Source of the DNA: Candidatus Gastranaerophilales bacterium
GTDB taxonomy: Bacteria > Cyanobacteriota > Vampirovibrionia > Gastranaerophilales > Gastranaerophilaceae
Assembly: GCA_900766355.1 (NCBI GenBank)
Contig: CAAFVD010000029.1
Location: 1 to 64,000, forward strand
Length of the DNA: 64,000 nt
Direction: 5' to 3'
Position numbers and translations under genes: made by a program. Shown here piece by piece: positions 15,799 to 24,101 of this stretch (position 1 is its first letter; each line of letters begins with the position of its first letter). The notes below the pieces were generated by a model. It was not told the DNA's origin. It worked only from the letters and a program-made list of their open reading frames with translations, and searched no databases.

Positions 15799-17996
15799 TG
15801 AATTACGCACTTGTCCTAGTAAATATTAAAGGATTAGGTGTTAAGACTTTTAGTTATTTAATACCCGATGATATAAAAGACAAGATAAAAATCGGTCAAG
15901 CCGTATTAGTTCCGTTTGGACGTCAAGGTCTTGTTAATGCTTTTGTTGTCGGGTTTTCTGATTATTTAGATGCAAGTATTAAAGCAAAAAAAATCAACAG
16001 AATACTTGATAAAACACCTCTTTTTTCATTGAAATATTTAAAGCTACTTGAATGGGTTGCTAATTATTACTGTTGCGATTTTGTAACTGTTTTAAACATG
16101 GCAATCCCAATGAAATTAATAGATAAGAATGCGAAAACAGAATTTTCAGTAGAATATGTAAAATCAGAAGGTGCGACAAAAAGACAGTTAGAAATTTTAG
16201 ATAAACTTAAAATAACTGGCAAATTTCCCTTAATAGATTTTGAACGAGTTGCCAAAACAACACGTGCAACAATGAAAAAGTTGGAAACTCTTGGTTGTGT
16301 AAAAATAACCACAGATGAGATATACAGAAATCCTCTTTCAATATTTTCTGATATAAAACAAGAACCTTTATCAAAACTTTCAGAAGTACAAGAGGAAGCT
16401 TATCAGAATATTAAAGCAAAATTAAAATCTCAAAAACCTATTTTGCTACATGGTGTTACGGCATCTGGCAAAACAGAGGTTTATTTTAAACTTATAGACG
16501 ATGTAATAAAACAGGGTAAGAATGTTTTATTCTTAGCACCTGAAATTGCTCTGGCTTCTCAGTTAACAAAACGATTAGCACGCAAATTTGGTGTTAAAGA
16601 TGTTGCAATTTGGCATAGTAGTATTTCTGATGGTGAAAAGTATGATGTTTGGAAGAGATTATACAATAATGAAATAAAAATATTAGCAGGCGCACGTTCT
16701 GCCGTATTTGCTCCTCTACAAAATATTGGATTGATTATTATAGACGAAGAACATGAATCAGCTTATAAACAATCAAATCCTGCACCAAGATATGATGCTA
16801 GAACTATTGCCAAAAAACTTTCGCAATATTATCAAGCACCACTAATTCTTGGTTCTGCAACTCCTGATATTTCAAATTATTATTATGCAACAAATAATAA
16901 TAATTTGTTCCAAATGCTAAAACGGTATAATAATGCACCTATGGCAAAAATAAAAGTCATTAATATGCAAGAATACGGACGTGCTGCTTACAAATCTGTA
17001 ATCTCGAAGCCTTTACAAGCTGAAATAACAGAAACATTAAATAATAACAAACAAGTTATTTTATTGATAAATAGACGTGGTTTTTCTACATATTCTCAAT
17101 GTAAAGCGTGCGGGCATGTTATTGAATGTCCTAATTGTGCAATACCTATGATATGGCACGCTTCTGATAAAAAATTAAAATGTCATTACTGCGGGCAAGA
17201 ATCATCTTTTCCTGATGAATGTCCAAACTGTGGCTCTGATGCTATAAAAAATTCAGGTATGGGTACTCAAAAAATAGAAATGCTTATTAAAGAACTTTAT
17301 CCTGATGCCAATATAGAAAGAATAGATAGCGATATTTTAACAAGAAAAAATGCACATATTGAGGTTCTTAACCGTTTCCAAAAGGGCGAAATTGATATTT
17401 TGGTTGGAACTCAAATGATTGCTAAAGGGTTAGATAATCCTAATGTAACACTTGTAGGAGTTATTAGTGCTGATGCAAGTTTTAATCTACCGGATTTTAG
17501 AGCCGCAGAAAGAGGTTTTCAGCTACTTACACAAGTAGCAGGTCGTGCAGGCCGAGGTGAATATAAAGGTGATGTTATATTCCAAACTTACAACCCTGAT
17601 TTTTACGCTTTAGAAAGTGCAAAAGAACAGAATTATGAAAAGTTTTATAATACAGAGATAGCTGCGAGGGAAGAATTTGATTATCCTCCGTTTAGTCAGA
17701 TAATACGAGTTATTTTTTCTTGTGAAAATAATTTTAGAGCTGAAAAATCTGCGATGGAAATTGCCATGAGGCTAAATACAATGACAGATAAATTTGGTTT
17801 CTCTGAGTATTTATCAGTGTTAGGGCCTTCTCCTTGCGTTATAGAAAGATTAAATGGTTTATATAGATTTCAAATTATTATAAAAAATAAATTACATGAA
17901 AAAGGTCATTCATTTGTTTCTAAATTCTTTGATAAGATAACAATGCCAAAAGATATTAGACTTGCTATTGATGTTGACCCTATTGATATATTATAA
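15798..17996 (+). CDS. priA: Primosomal protein N' (replication restart helicase PriA)
   Basis: A 732-residue superfamily 2 helicase with an N-terminal 3'-DNA-end binding domain, Walker A GVTASGKT (219-226), DEEH box (316-319), LGSATPD, and eight zinc-binding Cys (435, 438, 444, 447, 462, 465, 475, 478). The C-terminal helicase motif is QVAGRAGRG. PriA recognises stalled forks and D-loops and reloads the replicative helicase. Length and motifs are standard. Translation is coupled to the PC4-like gene. A bidirectional hairpin follows its stop. Confidence 0.96.
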   Translation: MNYALVLVNIKGLGVKTFSYLIPDDIKDKIKIGQAVLVPFGRQGLVNAFVVGFSDYLDASIKAKKINRILDKTPLFSLKYLKLLEWVANYYCCDFVTVLNMAIPMKLIDKNAKTEFSVEYVKSEGATKRQLEILDKLKITGKFPLIDFERVAKTTRATMKKLETLGCVKITTDEIYRNPLSIFSDIKQEPLSKLSEVQEEAYQNIKAKLKSQKPILLHGVTASGKTEVYFKLIDDVIKQGKNVLFLAPEIALASQLTKRLARKFGVKDVAIWHSSISDGEKYDVWKRLYNNEIKILAGARSAVFAPLQNIGLIIIDEEHESAYKQSNPAPRYDARTIAKKLSQYYQAPLILGSATPDISNYYYATNNNNLFQMLKRYNNAPMAKIKVINMQEYGRAAYKSVISKPLQAEITETLNNNKQVILLINRRGFSTYSQCKACGHVIECPNCAIPMIWHASDKKLKCHYCGQESSFPDECPNCGSDAIKNSGMGTQKIEMLIKELYPDANIERIDSDILTRKNAHIEVLNRFQKGEIDILVGTQMIAKGLDNPNVTLVGVISADASFNLPDFRAAERGFQLLTQVAGRAGRGEYKGDVIFQTYNPDFYALESAKEQNYEKFYNTEIAAREEFDYPPFSQIIRVIFSCENNFRAEKSAMEIAMRLNTMTDKFGFSEYLSVLGPSPCVIERLNGLYRFQIIIKNKLHEKGHSFVSKFFDKITMPKDIRLAIDVDPIDIL

Positions 17997-18028
17997 AAAC
18001 GAGCCTTGATACTCTCAAGACCCGTTTT
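17996..18028. terminator. Bidirectional terminator between priA and the LTXXQ gene
   Basis: AAAACG-AG-CCTTGA pairs imperfectly (two mismatches) with TCAAG-ACC-CGTTTT around a short loop. Both strands end in a T-rich tail (TTTTG on plus, TTTTTATA on minus). It serves both the plus-strand priA and the minus-strand sigma operon. Confidence 0.6.
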
Positions 18029-18046
18029 GTATATTGTTTAAATTAA

Positions 18047-18559
18047 TTAATCCATTGGTGGTGGTGGGCAAGGACGACAACCTGGTTTGTGGTTCTTTTG
18101 AAAATCTCGTCTTGATTCCATTTTAATTTTATCTAATACTTTCTTTTGTTTTGCAGTAAGTATTGATTCAAAATCCTTCATGTTTTTAATTTGGATTTCG
18201 TGAATTTGACGTTTTAAAGAGCTGATTTCATCATTAAGCTTGTCAATCATTTCAATCTGTTCTTTTTTATTAATTGTGCTTGTCATTAACGCACGTTTTT
18301 GTTCTTGTTTAGATTTTAGCTTTTCAAACAAAGGTTTAATTTGTTTATGAGCAGCTATTCTTAACTCTCTTGCTTTAACTTTTTGAGCATCTGTAAGTTT
18401 TAATTTTTTATCTAAATCCATTTTTGGAGGTGCAGGTTTATGCATTCCTGGAGGTGGTGGAGGACAATCCCCTGGAGGTGGTCCCATAGGTGGTTCACTT
18501 GCACAAGCGATAGATGCTGTAAGCATCATTAAACTTGCTGTTAATAATAATTTTTTCAT
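18047..18559 (-). CDS. Periplasmic Spy/CpxP-like LTXXQ-motif protein
   Basis: A 170-residue exported protein: signal peptide 1-20 (TASIACA), a Pro-rich N-terminus (PPMGPPPGDCPPPPPG), then an all-helical core with the two diagnostic motifs LTDAQ (55-59) and LTAKQ (134-138). The C-terminus is Cys/Pro/His-rich (HKPGCRPCPPPPMD). Spy, CpxP, ZraP and CnrX share this fold and act as periplasmic chaperones or metal/stress sensors. It is the last gene of an anti-sigma/sigma unit, so it may be the target or the sensor input of that ECF system. The Cys residues outside the core could bind metal; untested. Confidence 0.88.
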   Translation of the reverse strand: MKKLLLTASLMMLTASIACASEPPMGPPPGDCPPPPPGMHKPAPPKMDLDKKLKLTDAQKVKARELRIAAHKQIKPLFEKLKSKQEQKRALMTSTINKKEQIEMIDKLNDEISSLKRQIHEIQIKNMKDFESILTAKQKKVLDKIKMESRRDFQKNHKPGCRPCPPPPMD

Positions 18560-18591
18560 ACTTATTATCCTTTCTTTTGCGTTATCAAGGT

Positions 18592-19089
18592 TTATAACAA
18601 ATCCGATAACTCCTCTGCTAGTATTTGTTTGGCATTATATAATCTAGATTTTACAGTACCGATTGGAATATCTAATTTTTTTGAAATTTCATCATAAGAT
18701 AAACCATTTATTTCATACATTATGATAATTTCTTTAAATTTGGGTTTTAAACTATTTATCGCATTAATAATTCTTTTTTTCCTAAATTTGTTTATAGTTT
18801 TTTGTTCAGGATTCTCCTTTTTATCTTTTAATTTGTTTAGAGTTTCATCATCAGAAGATGAATTAACGTCAATTTTGTATTTTGTAGATTTTAAATAATC
18901 TTTTGATAAATTTTTGGCAATAGTACAAATCCAGCTTTTAAAACTTCCGCATTCTGTATATTTATCGGAGTTTTTCCAAGCTTTAATATATACTTCTTGC
19001 TCTATATCTTCATTGCTCTCTTTCGTTATAAGTTTTATGATATTTCTTACGTATTCTTTATTAGTGTCAATAATTTGTTTAAAGTCCAT
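18592..19089 (-). CDS. ECF-type RNA polymerase sigma factor
   Basis: A 165-residue group 4 sigma factor. Region 2 spans about 10-70 (EDIEQEVYIKAWKNSDKY, then FKSWICTIAKNLSKDYLK). Region 4 spans about 105-160 with a helix-turn-helix at 130-155 (LSYDEISKKLDIPIGTVKSR). Region 3 is absent, as expected. It directs RNA polymerase to stress promoters when released from its anti-sigma factor. The anti-sigma gene ends only 2 nt upstream, so the two are co-translated. A GAAC-N16-CGTT promoter precedes the operon, suggesting that the factor activates its own transcription. Confidence 0.93.
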   Translation of the reverse strand: MDFKQIIDTNKEYVRNIIKLITKESNEDIEQEVYIKAWKNSDKYTECGSFKSWICTIAKNLSKDYLKSTKYKIDVNSSSDDETLNKLKDKKENPEQKTINKFRKKRIINAINSLKPKFKEIIIMYEINGLSYDEISKKLDIPIGTVKSRLYNAKQILAEELSDLL

Positions 19090-19091
19090 TC

Positions 19092-19430
19092 TTAATCAAC
19101 CTGTATGAGTCCATAATCATCTGTGGGCAATCCTAATTCTTCTATTGTTAGTGGAGAACCATATTTTATTGTATCTAAGAATCCATATTGCAAGTCTAAC
19201 ATCTGAATACTTACACCACCTATGACAAATAAAAACAATGCACAAGCGATTTTTAATCCGACATTTGCAGGCTTCTTAAACTCAGGTTTTACTTCTTTTA
19301 TTAAATCTGAAACTCGATTCATTTTTTCATATTCTTTTCGACATTCAGGACAGTTTAAAATATGTTCTTTCAACGTCTTTTCATCAGAAAAAATAAACAG
19401 AGATTCAAATTTGTTACATTTATGATTCAT
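19092..19430 (-). CDS. Membrane-bound zinc-finger anti-sigma factor
   Basis: A 112-residue protein with an N-terminal ZAS-type anti-sigma domain: H23, C27 and C30 in the H-x3-C-x2-C arrangement (EHILNCPECRKEY), plus His3/Cys5 upstream. A single transmembrane helix lies at about 57-76 (VGLKIACALFLFVIGGVS), followed by a short C-terminal tail of about 36 residues. In this family the cytosolic ZAS domain holds the ECF factor and the extracytoplasmic tail receives the signal. The gene is first in the operon, before its sigma factor, the reverse of the usual sigma-then-anti-sigma order. Confidence 0.85.
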   Translation of the reverse strand: MNHKCNKFESLFIFSDEKTLKEHILNCPECRKEYEKMNRVSDLIKEVKPEFKKPANVGLKIACALFLFVIGGVSIQMLDLQYGFLDTIKYGSPLTIEELGLPTDDYGLIQVD

Positions 19431-19453
19431 TTTATTACCTCTTCTGTTTATAT

Positions 19454-19477
19454 AACGATAATAAATTAAAAATGTTC
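19454..19477 (-). promoter_or_regulatory. ECF-type promoter of the anti-sigma/sigma/LTXXQ operon
   Basis: On the minus strand TGAAC (GAAC at 19477-19474) is separated by exactly 16 bp from CGTT (19457-19454), about 24 bp before the ATG at 19430. GAAC-N16-CGT is the classical ECF promoter layout, so the operon is probably autoregulated. It is the only such pair I noticed; the window was not scanned exhaustively. Confidence 0.6.
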
Positions 19478-19507
19478 ATTTTTTGTTTATGGGATATTAA
19501 TAAAAGT

Positions 19508-22483
19508 TTACATTGCAGATAATGAGAAGATTTCGTAGATTTCTTCATCGGATAATTCTGTAATGATTTTTTCGCCTTCGTATACCGCTAAATCTGCAAG
19601 TTCTTTCTTAGATTTTAACATTTCATCAATTTTTTCTTCAAAAGTACCTAGTGTAATCATTCTATGAACCATTACATTATTCATTTGACCGATACGATAT
19701 GTTCTGTCTGTTGCTTGTTCTTCAACGGCAGGATTCCACCACAAGTCATAGTGGATAACATTGGTTGCGCTTGTAAGGTTCAAACCTGTACCACCTGCTT
19801 TTAGGGAAAGTACCATCACATGATTATCGTCTTTGTTTTGGAATTCTTCAATCAATTTTTCTCTCTGTCCAACCGTTAATGAGCCATGGAAGAACAATGG
19901 GGTTTCGTTACATTCATCTGTTATAATACGACTTAAGATATCACCCATTTCTTTGTATTGAGTAAATATAAGAGTTTTTTCATTATTATTGATTATAGAG
20001 TTTACTAAATCAATACATTTTTCAGTTTTTCCTGACATTTCTTTTGTCATTTCACCAGTCTTTAAGAATTGATATGGGTGGTTACAAATTTGTTTTAAAG
20101 ATGTAATAAGTTTGAATATGTTACCACGTCTACTAACTCCAGTAAATCCTGAAATCTTATTCATCATTTCGTTAAGAGTTTTTTCATATAACATAGCTTG
20201 AGGTTGAGTTAAGTAGCAGTAATCATTAATTACAACCTTATCAGGCAAGTCAGAAATAACGGACTTGTCTGTTTTTAAACGTCTTAAAACGAAAGGCGAA
20301 ATAGACATTCTCAATTTAGATGCTCTTGAAGTTTCTTTAAAGCGTTCAATAGGAATAGCATAACTCTTTTGAAACTCTTTTATTGTGCCTAAGTAACCTG
20401 TGTTAATAAAGTCGAATATACTCCATAATTCTGTAAGTCTATTTTCTACTGGAGTACCTGTCATTGCAATCTTGATATCAGATTTTAGAATCTTAATAGC
20501 CATAGTTTGAGCAGTATCAGGGTTTTTGATGTTTTGAGCTTCGTCAACAATAATCATACCCCAATGGTGTTTCTTCATTTCTTCTGTATCAATACGCATG
20601 ATTGCATAAGTAGTCAAAATAACATCATTTTTTACATCAAGTTTTCTATCTAAACCATGATATTTTGCAACTTTTAATTCTGGTGCAAACATTTGTAGCT
20701 CTTTCATCCAGTTACCCATTAGAGTTGTTGGACAAATTACGAGAACAGGATTTTTAAGTTTATTTTCTTCTTTTAATTTTAATATTAAACTTATAACTTG
20801 AATGGTTTTACCAAGCCCCATATCATCAGCCATACAACAACCAAAGCCCTTTGATACATTTGTCCAAAGCCATTTTAGTCCTGTTTGTTGATAAGGTCTT
20901 AATGTTCCTTTTAAGTTGTTTGGAGGCTCTACATCAACGGCTCTAGCAAAATCTTTTATTACATTTGCATAAGCTTCATCGTAGTTAAAATCATAATCTT
21001 GAATCCTACCTGACATTGAAGCATGAAGTAGTTGTAGCCTTGTCATTTTTTTATGGTTAGCATTTAAGATTTGCTCGGCTAGTTTTTTACCTTCCTCTTT
21101 ATCTATTAAAACATATTTATCATGATATTTTACTAAACCAGAATTCTTTTCAACAAGCTTGTTGAAATCTTCAAGAGAAATTTTTTCGTCACCTAAAGAT
21201 ACTTCATAAGAAAATTCAAGAATATCGTCTAGTGATATTGAGGTTGAAGAAACAGTGTTAAATATATTCATTAAATCATCTGAACGCTTTTCTTTTACTC
21301 TTGCATTAATTGACGCTCTAGGAACAATGATATTTGTTAATTCTTCAGGTAAGATAACCTCTATTTGTGCTTTCTGCAAATAGTATGATGTTTGTGCAAT
21401 TATCTTATAAACTTCACTTAAATTTAATCTTAATGCTAATTTTTCTTCATCTTCAAAGAGTTTTTCAAGTTCAGGCATGTATCTTAAAGCAAAGTTTAAT
21501 TGTTTCTCAATAATTCTTGCTATATCAGATGAATTTGCGTCCCAAACAGTATCTTTAACATACAATTCGTCCATAAGGATTGATTCATTGTTTTTACGAT
21601 TTTTTATGTGGATTTTTAATTCAAAATCTTCACTATTTTCTATTTTATTTATTTGGAAGAATGGTATAACATCGTATTTGCCCAAGTATAATTCATCAAA
21701 CCATTGAGCAAAGTTTTCAGCTACATCTTTACCTTTTAATAAAGATTTTTGTTCTAAATCTTTTAATAAATAACTGCCTGTTTTTACATCTTTAAAGCGA
21801 TAGCTTTTTATATGAAGGAATTTATAAACTACATAGTTTAAATAATCATGTACAAAATCGCTTACAAAGTTCTTAGGACGTTCTCCTTTGATAAATAAAT
21901 TGTCAGGCAAACATTCTTCCAGTTCGTTGATTATTCTAGCTATTTGTTGGTTTTGAACAATAGGTTCATAAACAATTCTAAAGAAATTACCTCTATTTTT
22001 GACTGTCGGAATAAAATATAATTTTTCAACTAATTTCATTACAAACTGTGTTAATTTATTAAAATAAACAAAAGTTTGTGACACCGCAGAGAAGTCTATA
22101 ATATCTCCGAATCCACCAAAATAATCTAGAACAATGTCTAAAGGCATTATATAACCAATTTCGCCATTTAATTCTTTTGGAGAAAAACGAAACATTGAAC
22201 CTTTAGACTTTAAATAAAACTGAAAATTGTTTGTAGGTGTAACAAAAAACGATAATTTCCCAGCTTCATTTATTAAGAAGAAATCAGTATTTCTAACTGG
22301 AGAATTTGGACTCAAAAATATGCCAGCAAACTCATCTTCAATTAATTGATATATCAAACTCAGAGTAAATCTAAAATCTTTATTCTTAAACCCTTCTGGG
22401 TTTTCGCTTAAGTTTAAAAATAACTCATCAACATTATTTTTTTTGAATGATAAATCAATATCTAAAGATTTTGTTCCTGTCAT
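19508..22483 (-). CDS. SNF2/Swi2-family DEAD/DEAH helicase
   Basis: A 991-residue protein. The C-terminal half has the full SNF2 motor: TLRPYQQTGLKWL (Q-like motif), Walker A DDMGLGKT, the DEAQ box (IIVDEAQNIKNP), TGTPVENRLTELWSI, and helicase C motifs ending TDRTYRIGQ. The N-terminal ~470 residues are the usual bacterial extension lacking recognisable zinc fingers. Bacterial relatives of the RapA/HepA group remodel protein-DNA complexes such as stalled RNA polymerase, or act in recombination. The gene is separated from gpmI by 7 nt. Confidence 0.92.
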   Translation of the reverse strand: MTGTKSLDIDLSFKKNNVDELFLNLSENPEGFKNKDFRFTLSLIYQLIEDEFAGIFLSPNSPVRNTDFFLINEAGKLSFFVTPTNNFQFYLKSKGSMFRFSPKELNGEIGYIMPLDIVLDYFGGFGDIIDFSAVSQTFVYFNKLTQFVMKLVEKLYFIPTVKNRGNFFRIVYEPIVQNQQIARIINELEECLPDNLFIKGERPKNFVSDFVHDYLNYVVYKFLHIKSYRFKDVKTGSYLLKDLEQKSLLKGKDVAENFAQWFDELYLGKYDVIPFFQINKIENSEDFELKIHIKNRKNNESILMDELYVKDTVWDANSSDIARIIEKQLNFALRYMPELEKLFEDEEKLALRLNLSEVYKIIAQTSYYLQKAQIEVILPEELTNIIVPRASINARVKEKRSDDLMNIFNTVSSTSISLDDILEFSYEVSLGDEKISLEDFNKLVEKNSGLVKYHDKYVLIDKEEGKKLAEQILNANHKKMTRLQLLHASMSGRIQDYDFNYDEAYANVIKDFARAVDVEPPNNLKGTLRPYQQTGLKWLWTNVSKGFGCCMADDMGLGKTIQVISLILKLKEENKLKNPVLVICPTTLMGNWMKELQMFAPELKVAKYHGLDRKLDVKNDVILTTYAIMRIDTEEMKKHHWGMIIVDEAQNIKNPDTAQTMAIKILKSDIKIAMTGTPVENRLTELWSIFDFINTGYLGTIKEFQKSYAIPIERFKETSRASKLRMSISPFVLRRLKTDKSVISDLPDKVVINDYCYLTQPQAMLYEKTLNEMMNKISGFTGVSRRGNIFKLITSLKQICNHPYQFLKTGEMTKEMSGKTEKCIDLVNSIINNNEKTLIFTQYKEMGDILSRIITDECNETPLFFHGSLTVGQREKLIEEFQNKDDNHVMVLSLKAGGTGLNLTSATNVIHYDLWWNPAVEEQATDRTYRIGQMNNVMVHRMITLGTFEEKIDEMLKSKKELADLAVYEGEKIITELSDEEIYEIFSLSAM

Positions 22484-22490
22484 ATTTCTC

Positions 22491-24020
22491 CTATTTGATT
22501 AAAGATTCTGCGTCCATTTCTTCTGGTTGTTTTATTCCTAACAATTCTAATACTGTAGGAGCAACATTACACAAAGCTCCATCGTCTTTTAGTTCAATTT
22601 TGTGGTCAGGATTAATTACTACAAATGGTACCATATTAGTTGTGTGTGCAGTTTGAGGTTTTCCTGTTGATTCATCAACCATCATTTCTGCATTACCATG
22701 GTCTGCCGTCAATAGCATTGTAACACCTTTTTCTCGGCATTTATTAGCAATTTTTCCAACACATTCATCTACAACTTTACAAGCTTTTGTTGCTGCTTCG
22801 ATAACTCCAGTATGTCCTACCATATCAGGATTAGCAAAGTTTACAAGAATAAAGCCATATTCATCATCATCAATTGCAGATAATACATTGTCACAAACTT
22901 CATAAGCGCTCATTTCTGGTTGCAAATCGTAAGTAGGAACTTTTGGTGATGCAACTAATTTTCTTGTTTCGTGAGCTTGAGGTTGCTCAATACCACCATT
23001 AAAGAAGAATGTTACGTGTGCATATTTTTCTGTTTCTGCAGTTCTAAATTGTTTAACACCATTAGCTTCTAATACATCTCCTAAGATATTTACAAGTTTT
23101 GTTTTTTCAAAAGCAACAGGGAATGTGAATGTTGCATCATAACTTGTCATTGTTACATAGAAAATATTTTTTAAGACTTTCTTTCTATCAAAACCGTCAA
23201 AATCTGAGAAATTAATAGCTTTTGAAATTTCTCTTGCTCTATCAGGACGATAGTTAAAGAAAATAATAGCATCATCATCTTTTATTCTTGAATCGTCACC
23301 ATCTATTACTGTAGGTAACACAAACTCATCAGTTTCATCTTTTGCGTAAGATTGTTTTACTGCTTCAATAGAAGATGTGGCATGTTCGCCTTCACCGAGT
23401 ACCAAACAATTATAAGCTTTTTCTACTCTATCCCATCTGTTATCTCTGTCCATTACATAATAACGACCTATAACAGAAGCAATTTTAGGAAGTCCATATT
23501 TCTTTAATTCATCTTCTATAGGTTGTAAATAGTTGCAAGCACTAGCTGGTGGAGTATCTCTACCATCTAAAAATGCGTGTACATAAACCTTTTTAAGTCC
23601 GCTATCTGCAGCCATTTTTATTAAAGCTTCTAAATGGTCTAAAGATGAGTGAACCCCACCAGTTGATACTAAACCATAAATATGTAATGCTGAATTATGA
23701 GTTTTTGCGTGATTAATAGCACTCAAAAACTTTTCATTTTGATAGAATGAACCATCTTTTATACTTCTGTTTATTTTAGTTAAATCTTGATAAACAATTC
23801 TGCCTGCACCTAAATTTAGGTGACCAACTTCAGAATTTCCCATTTGTCCATCAGGAAGTCCGACATATTCACCATCTGCATGAATCTTTGTAGATGCCTC
23901 ATCTTTTATTAATTCTGGGACATTAACTGGATGTGCAAGACTTGTAGCATCGTGTTCAGGGTGTCCTGCTTTACTAATCCCCCAACCGTCCATAATACAT
24001 AATAATACTCTCTTTGACAT
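22491..24020 (-). CDS. gpmI: 2,3-bisphosphoglycerate-independent phosphoglycerate mutase
   Basis: The 509-residue length is standard. The N-terminal MDGWGIS contains the first metal-binding Asp. The catalytic Ser63 lies in MGNSEVGHLNLGAGR. HAFLDGRDTPP, IGRYYVMDRDNRWDR and TADHGNAEMM complete the two-Mn alkaline phosphatase-type site. The enzyme interconverts 3- and 2-phosphoglycerate in glycolysis. It precedes the SNF2 gene on the minus strand, with no evident functional link. Confidence 0.97.
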   Translation of the reverse strand: MSKRVLLCIMDGWGISKAGHPEHDATSLAHPVNVPELIKDEASTKIHADGEYVGLPDGQMGNSEVGHLNLGAGRIVYQDLTKINRSIKDGSFYQNEKFLSAINHAKTHNSALHIYGLVSTGGVHSSLDHLEALIKMAADSGLKKVYVHAFLDGRDTPPASACNYLQPIEDELKKYGLPKIASVIGRYYVMDRDNRWDRVEKAYNCLVLGEGEHATSSIEAVKQSYAKDETDEFVLPTVIDGDDSRIKDDDAIIFFNYRPDRAREISKAINFSDFDGFDRKKVLKNIFYVTMTSYDATFTFPVAFEKTKLVNILGDVLEANGVKQFRTAETEKYAHVTFFFNGGIEQPQAHETRKLVASPKVPTYDLQPEMSAYEVCDNVLSAIDDDEYGFILVNFANPDMVGHTGVIEAATKACKVVDECVGKIANKCREKGVTMLLTADHGNAEMMVDESTGKPQTAHTTNMVPFVVINPDHKIELKDDGALCNVAPTVLELLGIKQPEEMDAESLIK

Positions 24021-24101
24021 AATATCTTCCTTTTCCTTTTTGAGTATATTCTAACAAGAAAGCAGATGTATGGCAATAAGTAATCTTAAACACGCTGAAT
24101 A

